Source: Rathayibacter rathayi
Lineage (GTDB): Bacteria; Actinomycetota; Actinomycetes; Actinomycetales; Microbacteriaceae
Assembly: GCF_004011095.1 (NCBI RefSeq)
Contig: NZ_CP028129.1
Span: 2,604,001-2,668,000 of the forward strand
DNA length: 64,000 nucleotides
Reading direction: 5' to 3'
The notes under the pieces were generated by a model. It saw only the letters and a list, made by a program, of their open reading frames with translations, did no database searches and had not been told where the DNA came from. Positions 33,973 through 42,920 of the stretch are shown in pieces. The stretch's first letter is position 1. Each line of letters begins with the position of its first letter. A program made the translations under genes and the position numbers.

Positions 33973-34677
33973 TCACTGCCGCCCACGCGGATGGATCGGA
34001 GCATCCCAACGCGGGAACGGGGCGTAAAGACCGGGCAGGGACTCGTCCGGGAACTCCGGAATGTCTCGCGATGCGACCGCGTCGAACAGGGCGTGAGCAT
34101 CATTGGTCCAGAACAGTTCGCTGTACACCTGAATGGAATAGACCCCGCTCTCCTGTATGTAGTACTTCACCCGATAGCCGTCACCGGTGATGCCCCACAA
34201 TTCGGCATAAGCCGAACTCTCGCGCACAAAGTACCGCCACCCCTGATCCTCGAAGTACTCCCGCATCGGATCCAGATCCGCAAGAGAACCGTTCGCACCC
34301 TCCGGGGTGATGATCCGGCCGCCTCGCACGTAGTAGGTGTTCTCGCCGGTGCCACCCGGAAGACCACCCCCGACACCACCATTGAATCCCTCCTCGGGCA
34401 ACGTCTCCCCGCCGTTCCACCTCCACACACCATCACTGATCCGCAACTGCGCATCCCGCAACACCTCATTCATGTGCACGTAATGCTGCGCGTTCAGCTC
34501 GAACTCCTGCTCCAACGTCAAGCCCGCTACCTCCGCCCGCGTCATCCCCGCCGCATCCCGCCGCTCCACCATCGCGTCCTCCTCTTTACCCGCTCCGCAT
34601 CCACAGAGCAGAATCACCATCAGTGTCAGCGCCAGCGTCGTGCGAACCGGACGCCCGGAGCTCGATTCCCGTTTCAC
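33973..34677 (-). CDS. Tandem lipoprotein paralogue 1 (putative immunity protein)
   Basis: A 234-residue lipoprotein (LALTLMVILLCGCGAGKEED, lipobox LCGC), the copy nearest the hydrolase gene and the most divergent in its middle (GGRIITPEGANGSLADLDPM). It shares the family's RRDAAGMTRAEVAGLTLEQE, LRISDGVWRWNGGETLPEEG and LFWTNDAHALFDAVASR blocks. The GTG start overlaps the hydrolase stop (GTGA), so it is translated in step with the hydrolase. That coupling, the surface location and the downstream copies are the basis for calling these immunity proteins. Confidence 0.85.
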   Translation of the reverse strand: MKRESSSGRPVRTTLALTLMVILLCGCGAGKEEDAMVERRDAAGMTRAEVAGLTLEQEFELNAQHYVHMNEVLRDAQLRISDGVWRWNGGETLPEEGFNGGVGGGLPGGTGENTYYVRGGRIITPEGANGSLADLDPMREYFEDQGWRYFVRESSAYAELWGITGDGYRVKYYIQESGVYSIQVYSELFWTNDAHALFDAVASRDIPEFPDESLPGLYAPFPRWDAPIHPRGRQ

Positions 34678-36518
34678 GGAACCACCTCCCCCGCCATGAC
34701 CCGCACCACGGACGCGAACGGGGTCGAATCCGGCGAGAGGTAGCCGACGGCCCCGGTCGATTCGTCGGGAGACATGTCGTGCCCCGTCACCGCCCTCGTC
34801 CCGTCACCCTGTTGGGCCGAGAGAGTGCGGACGCCGTCGATCGTGCGGAGATCGATCCGCTGACCGAGGCCCCAGAAACGTCCCACGCCTGCCCACTTGT
34901 CGTCGTCGGCCTCGGTGGCGTAGATCTCGTCGACATTCAGCCCGTTTACCTCCAGGCCCCGGTCGACACCCGCGGAGCCGTAGGAGAAGAGCGCATCGAC
35001 GCGGTGACGGCAGTCCCGCGAGGCGTCAATCGCCAGCGGGGACCCGTAGGAGTGAGCGAGAACGGTGGTGGTCGCAGGAGGAAGGTCTCGACGCGCGTCG
35101 AGGGCACCGTCGATGAAGCCGCTCAGGCGCGGGGTCCCGGAGCCGGCTTTCGCGTCGCTCCAGACCTCCGGTCCGACCGGAGCGTGGTAGCCGATCCAGG
35201 AGACGACAGCGAAAGAGTGGCCAGGATCGAGGAAGGTCGCGCCTGCGAATAGATCGTTCGCCACCCGGACGTTCTGCTTCATATCGCCGACCGTCGTGAG
35301 CGCTCCCGGCACGTTCACGGTGACGCGGTCCGCCGTATCGAGGTCGCCCAGCGAGATAGCCGCGACGAGCGCCCCGTCATCCACGCTGAGCCCGACCAGT
35401 TGTGCCACTTTTCCCTCGGGCCCGGTCGGCAGGCGCTTCGCCTTGTCGTCCGCGTCCCTCACCGCCTCCCGCAGCGCACTCATCTGCGCCGTGAACTCGG
35501 TCAGCCCGATGCCTTGCCCGCCTCCCAGCCCCAGGGCCAGGTACACCCATTGCGGGTCGCGCTCCGCCGCGGCGAGCACAGCGCGCGACGCGGCGTCGCG
35601 AGCGGCGGCCGGCAGCCCATCGAGGTCGGCGAACGCGATCTGCGTCGAGAGCGGAAGACCGGCGACGTCCGCCGGGGTGAGGCCGGACGCCGTCCACGCC
35701 GCGAGCACGTCCGGCGAGGCGAGCGCGGGATCGAGGAGCTTCCGTAGCGGACTCGGCAGCCGCCCGAGCGCGCAGGTGCCGATCGTGACATCCGAGAGCA
35801 GGCCGCCGCCCGCGCGCTCGAACGCCTCCGCGACGCGCTCGACCCAATCGGCGTCCCAGGCGTTCTCGCTGAGGAACGAGACGAAGCTGTCGAGCACATC
35901 CATCTGCTCGATGGGCGCCCAGGAGCAGGAGGCGGTGAAGTCGGTCCAGACGCCGCTGAGCCGACTCCAGAGATCGTGTGCCTCACGGTCGAGCGCCCGC
36001 GCGACTCCGACGAAACTCCTCAAGCGCACCGGATCGGCCGAACTCCGACCCGAGGCAGGCGCGCCCTCGGCCGAGTGCGAGCGTCCCTGCGCGCGGAACG
36101 ACACGCGGATCGGGCGCGGTCGAAGCGGCTCGGAGGAGGGACGCGGATCCGTGATCCTCGCCCATTCGTCCTGCATCGCCTGGGTCGGGTCCCCGGGCAC
36201 CCGGGCGCGGAGTCGGGCCGTCTCCCGCTCGTACCAGCCGTCGAGATCGTCGCGGCGCCGCTGCTCCTGCGCCGCCTGCTCCGCCATTCGATCGACCTGA
36301 TCGGCGAGCGTCCGCAGGGAGGCGATGAGCTCCCTCCGATCATCGACAGAGGTCTGGCAGGCCCGAGCGAAGAGCTGCTGCGCGATCCCCGCGAAGTCGG
36401 TCTCGACATCGACCACCGAAGCCTGCCGTTCGACGCCCTGGCGCCCGAGGTCCTCCGCTGCGCAGCGGAGACGAGAGGAGAGCACTGCCGCCGTCTCCGC
36501 GTGGAACCGCACCTGCAC
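34674..36518 (-). CDS. DUF1023-type alpha/beta hydrolase with helical N-terminal region (candidate secreted lipase/esterase toxin)
   Basis: A protein of about 614 residues. The first ~110 residues form helical hairpins like WXG100/ESX-type regions (LSSRLRCAAEDLGRQGVERQ, LRTLADQVDRMAEQAAQEQR). The C-terminal ~220 residues are a DUF1023 alpha/beta hydrolase: PGALTTVGDMKQNVRVANDL, FAVVSWIGYHAP, the nucleophile elbow LAHSYGSP (Ser490), DALFSYGSAGVD and a late VTGHDM providing the likely His. GTG 36518 follows AAGGAGGA. No classical signal peptide is visible, so export would need a type VII-like route. It is followed, with a GTGA overlap, by four tandem lipoprotein genes. Toxin status is inferred. 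Confidence 0.85.
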   Translation of the reverse strand: MQVRFHAETAAVLSSRLRCAAEDLGRQGVERQASVVDVETDFAGIAQQLFARACQTSVDDRRELIASLRTLADQVDRMAEQAAQEQRRRDDLDGWYERETARLRARVPGDPTQAMQDEWARITDPRPSSEPLRPRPIRVSFRAQGRSHSAEGAPASGRSSADPVRLRSFVGVARALDREAHDLWSRLSGVWTDFTASCSWAPIEQMDVLDSFVSFLSENAWDADWVERVAEAFERAGGGLLSDVTIGTCALGRLPSPLRKLLDPALASPDVLAAWTASGLTPADVAGLPLSTQIAFADLDGLPAAARDAASRAVLAAAERDPQWVYLALGLGGGQGIGLTEFTAQMSALREAVRDADDKAKRLPTGPEGKVAQLVGLSVDDGALVAAISLGDLDTADRVTVNVPGALTTVGDMKQNVRVANDLFAGATFLDPGHSFAVVSWIGYHAPVGPEVWSDAKAGSGTPRLSGFIDGALDARRDLPPATTTVLAHSYGSPLAIDASRDCRHRVDALFSYGSAGVDRGLEVNGLNVDEIYATEADDDKWAGVGRFWGLGQRIDLRTIDGVRTLSAQQGDGTRAVTGHDMSPDESTGAVGYLSPDSTPFASVVRVMAGEVVP

Positions 36519-36670
36519 GGCTCCTCCTTCCTGCCTCCCACCCGAGGCGTTGTGAGTGAGCGTCACCTTATGGCGGGGCGCGGACGTTCTGCTGCCGCTG
36601 GCGCGGAACACCGCCTCCGCGAAATAGCCCGGCCGGGAATACCGGGCCCGCCGGGTTCCTTGCCCTCCGT

Positions 36671-37564
36671 ATGCGGTCGATCGTCTACTCCCGCACCGGT
36701 GACTCCTCCGTCCTCTCCCTCGTCGACCGGGAGGAGCGGGCGCCCGGCCCCGACGAGGTCCGCGTCCGCGTCCTCGCGTCTGGCGTGAATCCGACCGACT
36801 GGAAGGCGCGCGCTGATGGCGATCTCGCCTTCGACGAGGTGGTACCGAACCAGGACGGCGCCGGCGTCGTCGATGCGGTCGGCGAGGACGTCGAGCACCT
36901 GGCGGTCGGCGATCGCGTCTGGATGTACCTCTCCGCGCACCGCCGCCCGACCGGCACCGCGCAGGAGTCGACAGTGCTCGCGGCCGAGCACGTCGTGCGC
37001 CTGCCCGACGGCATCGGAACCGACATCGCCGCGAGCCTCGGCGTCCCCGCGATGACTGCCCACCGCGCCCTCACCGTGCACGAGCACGGCCCCTCCCGTC
37101 TCACGCCCGGAGCGCTTGCCGGCCGCACCGTCCTGGTCCAGGGCGCCGTAAGCCACGCCGCTATCCAGCTCGCGGTCTGGGCCGGAGCGGCCGTGATCGC
37201 CACAGTGAGCAGCGACTCCAAGGAGCGCCTCGCTCGGGCGGCCGGCGCGCGGCATGTGCTCCAGTACCCCGACGACGCGCTCGCCGACCGGATCCTCGAA
37301 CTCGCACCGGACGGCGTCGAGCAGGTGATCGAGGTGGCCCCCGCCCAGAACGCCGCGCTCGACGTGGAGGTGCTCGCCAACCACGGCAGCATCGCTTACT
37401 ACGCGAACAACAACGGTGACGAGTTCACCGTCCCGATCGTCGCCAGCTTCGCGAAGAACGCGCGCTGGCAGGGGCTCCTGCTCTACACGGTGGGCGAGGA
37501 AGCGTTGCAGTCAGCGGCCGAGTAGGGAACGACCGGCAAGGTGCTCATCCGCATCGCCGACTGA
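36671..37564 (+). pseudogene. Quinone-oxidoreductase-like MDR gene with in-frame stop and deletion
   Basis: The frame encodes a zinc-less quinone oxidoreductase (YSRTGDSSVLSLVDREER, ASGVNPTDWKARADG, NQDGAGVVDAVGEDV, VLVQGAVSHAAIQLAVWAGA). It stops at TAG 37523 after EEALQSAAE. The same frame continues past the stop with GTTGKVLIRIAD-TGA (37562-37564), the usual end of this family. About 35 codons that normally lie between these two parts are absent. The lesion is a deletion that also created the stop; the remaining 284-residue protein would lack the last helix and strand, so function is doubtful. Confidence 0.7.
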
Positions 37565-37582
37565 CCCGGCGCGCGCGCTGGG

Positions 37583-38599
37583 TCAGCCCCGGAGCGGAGG
37601 CGAGCCCGGCACGGTCGCGCGATCGGCCAGGCCTGCAACGAGTTCGGCCAGCGCCTCCTCCGCGGTGCGGGTCGGCGACCACCCCAGCTCGGCGCGCGCC
37701 CGCTCGGTGGACATCACGGGGACGTTGCCGGCGATGTCGAGCCACCCCGCGTCGGTGCGCTGCACCCGGAGGTGCCAGGTCGCGGTGACGATCGAGCGGA
37801 GTAAACCGAAGGGCACCGTGACCAGGCGGGCACCGAATGCGCGGGCCAGCCGCTCCGGAGTGAGGACAGGCTCGGCCGCGATGTTGAAAGCTCCTCCGGC
37901 GCGCCGGTCGATCGAGCGCCAGAAGGCATCAGCCACATCGTCGGCGTGCACTCCCTGGAAGATCACGTTCTTCGGCAGTGGCAGCACCGGAATCCGGGTC
38001 GTCTTCAGCCACCGCGTGGGGTAGTGCGGGCCGGCGAAGAGCCCGGCGATCTCGGTGGCCGCTCCGCGCTGGAACACCAGCCCCGGCCGCAGGCGCGTGA
38101 CGATGATCTCAGGGTGCTCCTGCTCGAAGGCGTCCAGCTGCCGCTCGTTCGCGGCCTTGTGGCGGCTGTACGTCGAGGTGTGCAGGCCGCCGGTCGGCCA
38201 GTCCTCGTCCACGCGGATCGACTTGGGCGCCGCGCTGTAGGCGCCGACCGAGGAGGCGACCACGACCTGGCCGACCCCCTCAGCGGCGGCGGCCGCGAGC
38301 ACGGCCGCCGTGCCTCCAACATCGACCAGCCGCTGGAACGGCTCGTCGTGGCTGGGCTGCAGCGCCCAGGCGAGATGCACGACGGCGTCGATGCCGGCGA
38401 ACGCCTCGCGGAGCAGGCCCGGCGCCTCGCTCGAGACGAGATCGACCTCAATCCAGCGCACGTCGCGATACTCCTCGGAGCGGAGCCGCGGTGCGCGGCG
38501 CGCGATGCCAATGATTTCCTGCACCCCGGCCTCGCCGTGCAGGCGTCGCAGCAGTGCCGTGCCCAGATTGCCGGTCGCCCCGACGATCGCGATCCGCAT
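37583..38599 (-). CDS. NAD-dependent epimerase/dehydratase family protein (extended SDR)
   Basis: A 338-residue extended SDR: GATGNLGTALLRRL at the N-terminus for NAD(P) binding, DAVVHLAW, the catalytic region SSVGAYSAAP with a later YSRHK (Tyr-x3-Lys), and LRPGLVF. The C-terminal half (VPFGLLRSIVTATWHLRVQR, ARAELGWSPTRTAEEALAEL) is typical of nucleotide-sugar epimerase-like proteins of unknown substrate found in actinobacteria. It converges on the decayed oxidoreductase and has a clean ATG. Confidence 0.88.
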   Translation of the reverse strand: MRIAIVGATGNLGTALLRRLHGEAGVQEIIGIARRAPRLRSEEYRDVRWIEVDLVSSEAPGLLREAFAGIDAVVHLAWALQPSHDEPFQRLVDVGGTAAVLAAAAAEGVGQVVVASSVGAYSAAPKSIRVDEDWPTGGLHTSTYSRHKAANERQLDAFEQEHPEIIVTRLRPGLVFQRGAATEIAGLFAGPHYPTRWLKTTRIPVLPLPKNVIFQGVHADDVADAFWRSIDRRAGGAFNIAAEPVLTPERLARAFGARLVTVPFGLLRSIVTATWHLRVQRTDAGWLDIAGNVPVMSTERARAELGWSPTRTAEEALAELVAGLADRATVPGSPPLRG

Positions 38600-38865
38600 C
38601 TCGTCATCCCTCCGCGGGCGGCACGCGCCGACCCCTTGCTCCGAGGCTAGACAGGGCCGCCGCCACGAAGGAGCCTCTTGACAGCTCGGGCGGCGAGGGG
38701 CCCGGCCGGCGACCTGCGTCCGCGCACGGGAGTCCCTTCACCTAGCTTTCGCGCGTTCCGCGTGATCAGGTTCTTGCACGCGCCGATCGTGCGCGTCCTG
38801 CGTCTCTCGTCCCGCGACCCCGATAGGGTGCGAAAAAGCCCATCCCCGAACAGAACGGCGTCTGC

Positions 38866-39912
38866 ATGACCTCAACCATCGAGCGCCTCCGCGTCAAAGA
38901 TTTCACCGTATTCTCCGACCTCGATCTCCCTCTAGCCAGTGGTATCAATGTCTTCGCTGGCGAGAACGGTGCGGGAAAGTCCCATCTCCTTAAAGCTATG
39001 TACTCGGTTCTGTCCGCAGATCAGACGCCGCGCGATTCGCTATCGGCAACGTTGGGCAAGCAGCTCGCCGCTAAGCTCGTGAACGTCTTTCGACCAGAGA
39101 GCTTAGGGCGTCTTGTGCGTCGACGGGTCGGACGAGGGCGCGCCGAACTCGACCTAAAATTCTCTGGAGACCAGCAACGTGTCTCCTTCTCATTCGCGAC
39201 CAACTCACAGTCCGAGGTTAATGTCGAACATCGGCTCAGCAAGCCCCTCACCGGAACGCCGGTGTACCTCCCGACTCGTGAGCTGCTGACGATCTATCCT
39301 GGTTTCGTCTCGCTTTACGAAAGAACGTCCCTTGAATTCGAAGAGACCTGGCGAGATTCATGCGTCCTTTTAGGGCTCCCGCTAAGCCGCGGCCCCCGCC
39401 AGGAACGCGCGAAGAAACTCCTCGCCCCCCTCGAGGATTCTCTCGGCGGCAGTGTAGTCGAAGAGGGAGGCCGGTTCTACCTCAAAGTACCTGGTGGAGG
39501 AAAATATGAGATGCCACTTGTGGCGGAGGGGATGCGAAAATTAGCGATGCTCGCTAGACTCATCGCCAACGGGACTTTATTCGACAGCGGCTTCCTTTTT
39601 TGGGATGAACCGGAAGCTAATATCAATCCTCGGGTTCTTCGGCATGTGGCCCGCACTATCTCACAGCTCGCGCGGTCTGGCGTCCAGGTCTTCGTCGGGA
39701 CGCACAGCCTATACCTGATGAAAGAACTTGAAATTTTGAAGCGCAACGAGGCTGGGGACTTCCCTCCGATGCAATTTGTTACGCTCTCCCCTGGAGAGGA
39801 TGGAGTGAGGACCACAGTGGGTCAATATCTAGAAGAACTAGAGCACTTAGCCATTCTCGATGAGTCACTTGCTCAATCGGATCGCTACCTCGACGCCGTG
39901 ACCGAAGCATGA
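38866..39912 (+). CDS. AAA-family ATPase (AAA_21/AAA15-like), candidate defence protein
   Basis: A 348-residue ATPase of the SMC/ABC-like AAA15/AAA21 group: a strand-turn-strand opening (RLRVKDFTVFSDLDLPLASG), Walker A GENGAGKS (residues 32-39), an EGMRKLAMLARLI segment in the signature position, Walker B FLFWDEPEANINP (Asp247/Glu248) and a His-switch GTHSLYLM. There is no Zn-hook or long coiled coil. It overlaps the next gene by ATGA. The gene is visibly less GC-rich than its neighbours, a sign of recent acquisition. Such ATPases drive effector nucleases in several phage-defence systems; that role is inferred here. Confidence 0.85.
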   Translation: MTSTIERLRVKDFTVFSDLDLPLASGINVFAGENGAGKSHLLKAMYSVLSADQTPRDSLSATLGKQLAAKLVNVFRPESLGRLVRRRVGRGRAELDLKFSGDQQRVSFSFATNSQSEVNVEHRLSKPLTGTPVYLPTRELLTIYPGFVSLYERTSLEFEETWRDSCVLLGLPLSRGPRQERAKKLLAPLEDSLGGSVVEEGGRFYLKVPGGGKYEMPLVAEGMRKLAMLARLIANGTLFDSGFLFWDEPEANINPRVLRHVARTISQLARSGVQVFVGTHSLYLMKELEILKRNEAGDFPPMQFVTLSPGEDGVRTTVGQYLEELEHLAILDESLAQSDRYLDAVTEA

Positions 39913-40427
39913 ACCTCGACGTAGATGGCGCTGACTTCTCATTCCCAAGCAATTGGGATGTCCTCAAGTACGACGATTCCGAGTTCTTTCAAAAGGTTTT
40001 CATTCGCACTCACGATGGGATAAAGGCAATCGACCTGGTGGCCATTCAGCGAGACCTCGACGGCGCGGACATCCGCTTGGTTCTCATTGAAGTGAAGGAC
40101 TACCGTCATGCCGACGCAAGGGGGTTGCATCCAACCGAACTGGCCACCATCGTCGCGAAGAAGGTCACCGCAACTCTTGCTGGCCTGTCCGCGGCGACCC
40201 GGAAAGCCGAGAACATGGATGAGAGGACGCTGGCTATCCGCTCTGGACAGGCGCCTGCTGTGAAGATTGTTCTTCACTGCGAGGATCGCGCCGTTCCGAT
40301 TATCGATCCGTCGGACTTGCTGATTAAGCTACGGCAGCGTCTCGGTCCAATCGCCGATGTCGTGACTGTTGGATCGTCCAGGAACACACGGGGGGAATGG
40401 ACGGTGCTCATGCCGTCCCTCGCGTAA
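39909..40427 (+). CDS. PD-(D/E)XK nuclease-like effector protein
   Basis: A 172-residue protein with a compact restriction-endonuclease-like core: Asp42 in KAIDLVAIQ, then Glu61-Val-Lys63 in VLIEVKDYRHAD, separated by 18 residues, which is the D...ExK geometry of PD-(D/E)XK enzymes. A helix (ELATIVAKKVTATLAGLSAATR) and a strand-helix segment (AVKIVLHCEDRAVPIIDPSD) follow. It is translationally coupled to the preceding ATPase and shares its A/T-richer composition. The pair would form a two-gene ATPase-nuclease module; the target (phage DNA, RNA or host DNA) cannot be told. Confidence 0.7.
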   Translation: MNLDVDGADFSFPSNWDVLKYDDSEFFQKVFIRTHDGIKAIDLVAIQRDLDGADIRLVLIEVKDYRHADARGLHPTELATIVAKKVTATLAGLSAATRKAENMDERTLAIRSGQAPAVKIVLHCEDRAVPIIDPSDLLIKLRQRLGPIADVVTVGSSRNTRGEWTVLMPSLA

Positions 40428-40521
40428 TGCGCGCTCGCGGGCTTCATCTGGCGTGTGCTGAGACCACCCTGAGCGCAGCGCCGCCGACGCGCAGAGCCAG
40501 GCGACTCCGTACTCTGAGGAG

Positions 40522-41331
40522 ATGCGCAGCAACCCACCGCGGCCTGATCAAAGACGGCACCTCGTCGACGGCGTCGAGCTGCGCACGGTCGATGTCGGTC
40601 CGGCGGACGCTACGGCGGTGTTCGTCCTGATCCACGGGATCGGGATGTCGCACCACACCTTCTCTCCGCTCGCCGCCGTGCTCAAGCGGCACGGCCGCGT
40701 GATCGGGGTCGACCTCGCCGGGTTCGGCGCCAACCGGCGTCCACGGCGGCGGATCGGGCTCGAGGACCACGCGCGGCAAGTCGAGCAGGCGCTCCGCGGG
40801 CTGGGCGTCTCGCGCGCCATCGTCGTCGGGCACTCGATGGGGTCGCAGGTGGCCGTCGAACTCGGAGTGCGCGCGCCCGGACTGGTCGACGCTGCGGTGC
40901 TGATCGGGCCAGTGGTCGATCCGGAGCGGCCGGGAGCCGTCCGGCAGGGGCTGGCGCTGCTGCGCGACTGCCTCGGCGAGCCGGTGGGCGTGGACGCGAT
41001 CCTGCTGGCCGACTACCTGCGCGGCGGTGTCCGCTGGTACTTGCGTCAGCTTCCCGAGATGCTGCGGTACCCGGTGCAGGAGCGGCTCGCCGAGCTGGAG
41101 GTGCCGGTGCTCGTCGCGCGAGGCCGCGATGATCCGATCGCTACCCGCGACTGGTGCGAGCGCCTGACCGCTCGCGCGCGCGAAGGACGGCTCGTCGAGT
41201 TCGCCGGCTCCCGCCACGTCGTTCCTCGCACCGAGCCCGAGCCTCTCGCGCTGGAGATCCTCCGATTCGCGGCCGCCCTCGGCGAGGCACCCGTCGCCCC
41301 GCTTCCGCTGCGCGCGGAGCCGGCCGCATGA
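40522..41331 (+). CDS. Alpha/beta hydrolase
   Basis: A 269-residue alpha/beta hydrolase: oxyanion region LIHGIGMSHHTF, nucleophile elbow GHSMGSQ, acid in ARGRDDPIATRDW and His in AGSRHVVPRTEPE. The lid is small. The family includes esterases, lactonases and haloalkane or epoxide hydrolases, and no further assignment is possible. It overlaps the next hydrolase gene by four bases (ATGA). Confidence 0.88.
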   Translation: MRSNPPRPDQRRHLVDGVELRTVDVGPADATAVFVLIHGIGMSHHTFSPLAAVLKRHGRVIGVDLAGFGANRRPRRRIGLEDHARQVEQALRGLGVSRAIVVGHSMGSQVAVELGVRAPGLVDAAVLIGPVVDPERPGAVRQGLALLRDCLGEPVGVDAILLADYLRGGVRWYLRQLPEMLRYPVQERLAELEVPVLVARGRDDPIATRDWCERLTARAREGRLVEFAGSRHVVPRTEPEPLALEILRFAAALGEAPVAPLPLRAEPAA

Positions 41332-42107
41332 GCCGCCTCCGGCGTCTGCTGCGCAACGCCGTCTGGTGGATCCGCGACTACGCCTACGCCGTCACCTGGC
41401 AGGCGCGCGGCATCCTCTCGCGCCGTGCCCCCGATGACTACCTCGACGGTGATCGGCGACCGATCGTGGCCCTCCCGGGAATCTGGGAAACCTGGTCGTT
41501 CCTGCGCCCGATCATCGACCCGCTGCACGAGCGCGGGCATCCGCTGCATGTGCTGACGGGCCTCGGCCGCAACGGCCGCCCGGTCGCACGCACCGCGGAG
41601 GACGTGGCCACCTACCTCGCCGAGCACCACCTGCGCGACGTGGTGATCGTCGCGCACAGCAAGGGCGGGCTCGTCGGCAAATACGTGATGACCGAGCTCG
41701 ACCCCGAGGGTAGGGTCGATCGGATGGTGGCGGTGTCGACTCCGTTCGGTGGCTCCCGCTATGCGCCCTACCTCGTGCTGCGCAGCCTGCGCGCATTCTC
41801 GCCGCGCGACGCCACGACCCTCCTGCTCTCGACTCGCGCCGGTGCGAACGCACGGATCACCTCGGTCTTCGGGCTCTTCGATCCGCACATCCCCGAGGGC
41901 AGCATGCTCGAGGGCGCGGTGAACGTGCGGATCGAGACCGGCGGGCACTTCCGCATCCTGAGCGACCCCGAGACGCTCGCTGCGGTCGTTACCGCGGTGT
42001 CCGCGGAAGAGCGCTCGTCCGCGGACACCGCGGGACGCGACCCGGGCGGACGAGACCCCGCGGAAACGAGACACCCCCCGATGGGACATCGCCCGACGCC
42101 TCCGTAG
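41328..42107 (+). CDS. PGAP1-like/lipase-type alpha/beta hydrolase
   Basis: A 259-residue protein with a basic N-terminal segment (RLRRLLRNAVWWIRDYAYAV) that may sit on the membrane, then a lipase-like fold: ALPGIWETWSFLRPIIDPLH, nucleophile elbow VAHSKGGLVGKYV, STPFGGSRYAPYL and a late HFRIL. The pattern AHSKGG matches PGAP1/triacylglycerol-lipase-like hydrolases. The C-terminal ~35 residues are Asp/Arg/Pro-rich and disordered. It is coupled to the preceding hydrolase, so the two may act on related esters. Confidence 0.85.
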   Translation: MSRLRRLLRNAVWWIRDYAYAVTWQARGILSRRAPDDYLDGDRRPIVALPGIWETWSFLRPIIDPLHERGHPLHVLTGLGRNGRPVARTAEDVATYLAEHHLRDVVIVAHSKGGLVGKYVMTELDPEGRVDRMVAVSTPFGGSRYAPYLVLRSLRAFSPRDATTLLLSTRAGANARITSVFGLFDPHIPEGSMLEGAVNVRIETGGHFRILSDPETLAAVVTAVSAEERSSADTAGRDPGGRDPAETRHPPMGHRPTPP

Positions 42108-42170
42108 CAACCCGCGCCGCCGCCGCGGAACCCCCTGGTGCCCGCCGGCAGCAGGGCGGAGCGTGGAGCC

Positions 42171-42920
42171 ATGCCCGCCCCTTCCACCGGCCCGACCGAG
42201 CTCCTCCTCGTCCGACACGGCGAGAGCCTCGCCAACATCGCGGCAAGCGCCGCCGAGGCCTCGGGAGCGCACGAGATCGCCGTCGACCGCCGCGACCCCG
42301 ACGTCGAACTCTCCCCCGCGGGCGAGGAGCAGGCTCGTGCGCTCGGCCGCTGGCTGGCGGACGAGGCACGACCCGCCTCCGTCTGGACGTCGCCCTACCG
42401 CCGTGCCGCCGCCACCGCCCGCCTCGCCCTCGCCGAAGCCGGCATCGACTTGCCCCTCCGTGCCGACGAGCGCCTGCGCGACCGTGACCTCGGCGTCACC
42501 GACCGCCTCACGACGGCAGGAGTACGGGCCCGGCTGCCCGAAGAGGCCGCGCGCCGCATCTGGCTCGGCAAGTTTTACTACCGACCCGCGGGCGGTGAGG
42601 CGTGGACCGACCTCGCCCTCCGCGTCCGCGCCTTTCTCGACCACCTCGACACCGCCGCTGCGCCCGGACCGGCCGTCGTCTTCTGCCACGACGCCGTCGT
42701 CCTCGTGCTCCGCTATGTCTGCGAGGGCCTCTCCGAGCACGAACTGCTCGACATCGGCGCCGCCACCCCGGTGGCGAACGGATCCGTCACCCGCCTCGTC
42801 CGCAAGGGCGAGGGATGGCGGCTCGCCCTCTTTAACCGCACCGACCACCTCGAGCGCTCCGGCGCCCCCGTCACCCGGCACGACGACCGCGCGGCCGGAC
42901 AAGGAGACCACTATGAGTGA
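42171..42920 (+). CDS. Histidine phosphatase family protein (phosphoglycerate-mutase-like)
   Basis: A 249-residue histidine phosphatase: LVRHGESLAN with the phospho-accepting His, the TSPYRRAAATARL arginine motif, the Glu region ADERLRDRDLGVTD and FCHDAVV as the second His. The insertion RIWLGKFYYRPAGGEAW is typical of the actinobacterial PhoE-like subgroup. ATG 42171 is preferred to the upstream in-frame GTG. Its end overlaps the next gene by eight bases. Confidence 0.9.
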   Translation: MPAPSTGPTELLLVRHGESLANIAASAAEASGAHEIAVDRRDPDVELSPAGEEQARALGRWLADEARPASVWTSPYRRAAATARLALAEAGIDLPLRADERLRDRDLGVTDRLTTAGVRARLPEEAARRIWLGKFYYRPAGGEAWTDLALRVRAFLDHLDTAAAPGPAVVFCHDAVVLVLRYVCEGLSEHELLDIGAATPVANGSVTRLVRKGEGWRLALFNRTDHLERSGAPVTRHDDRAAGQGDHYE

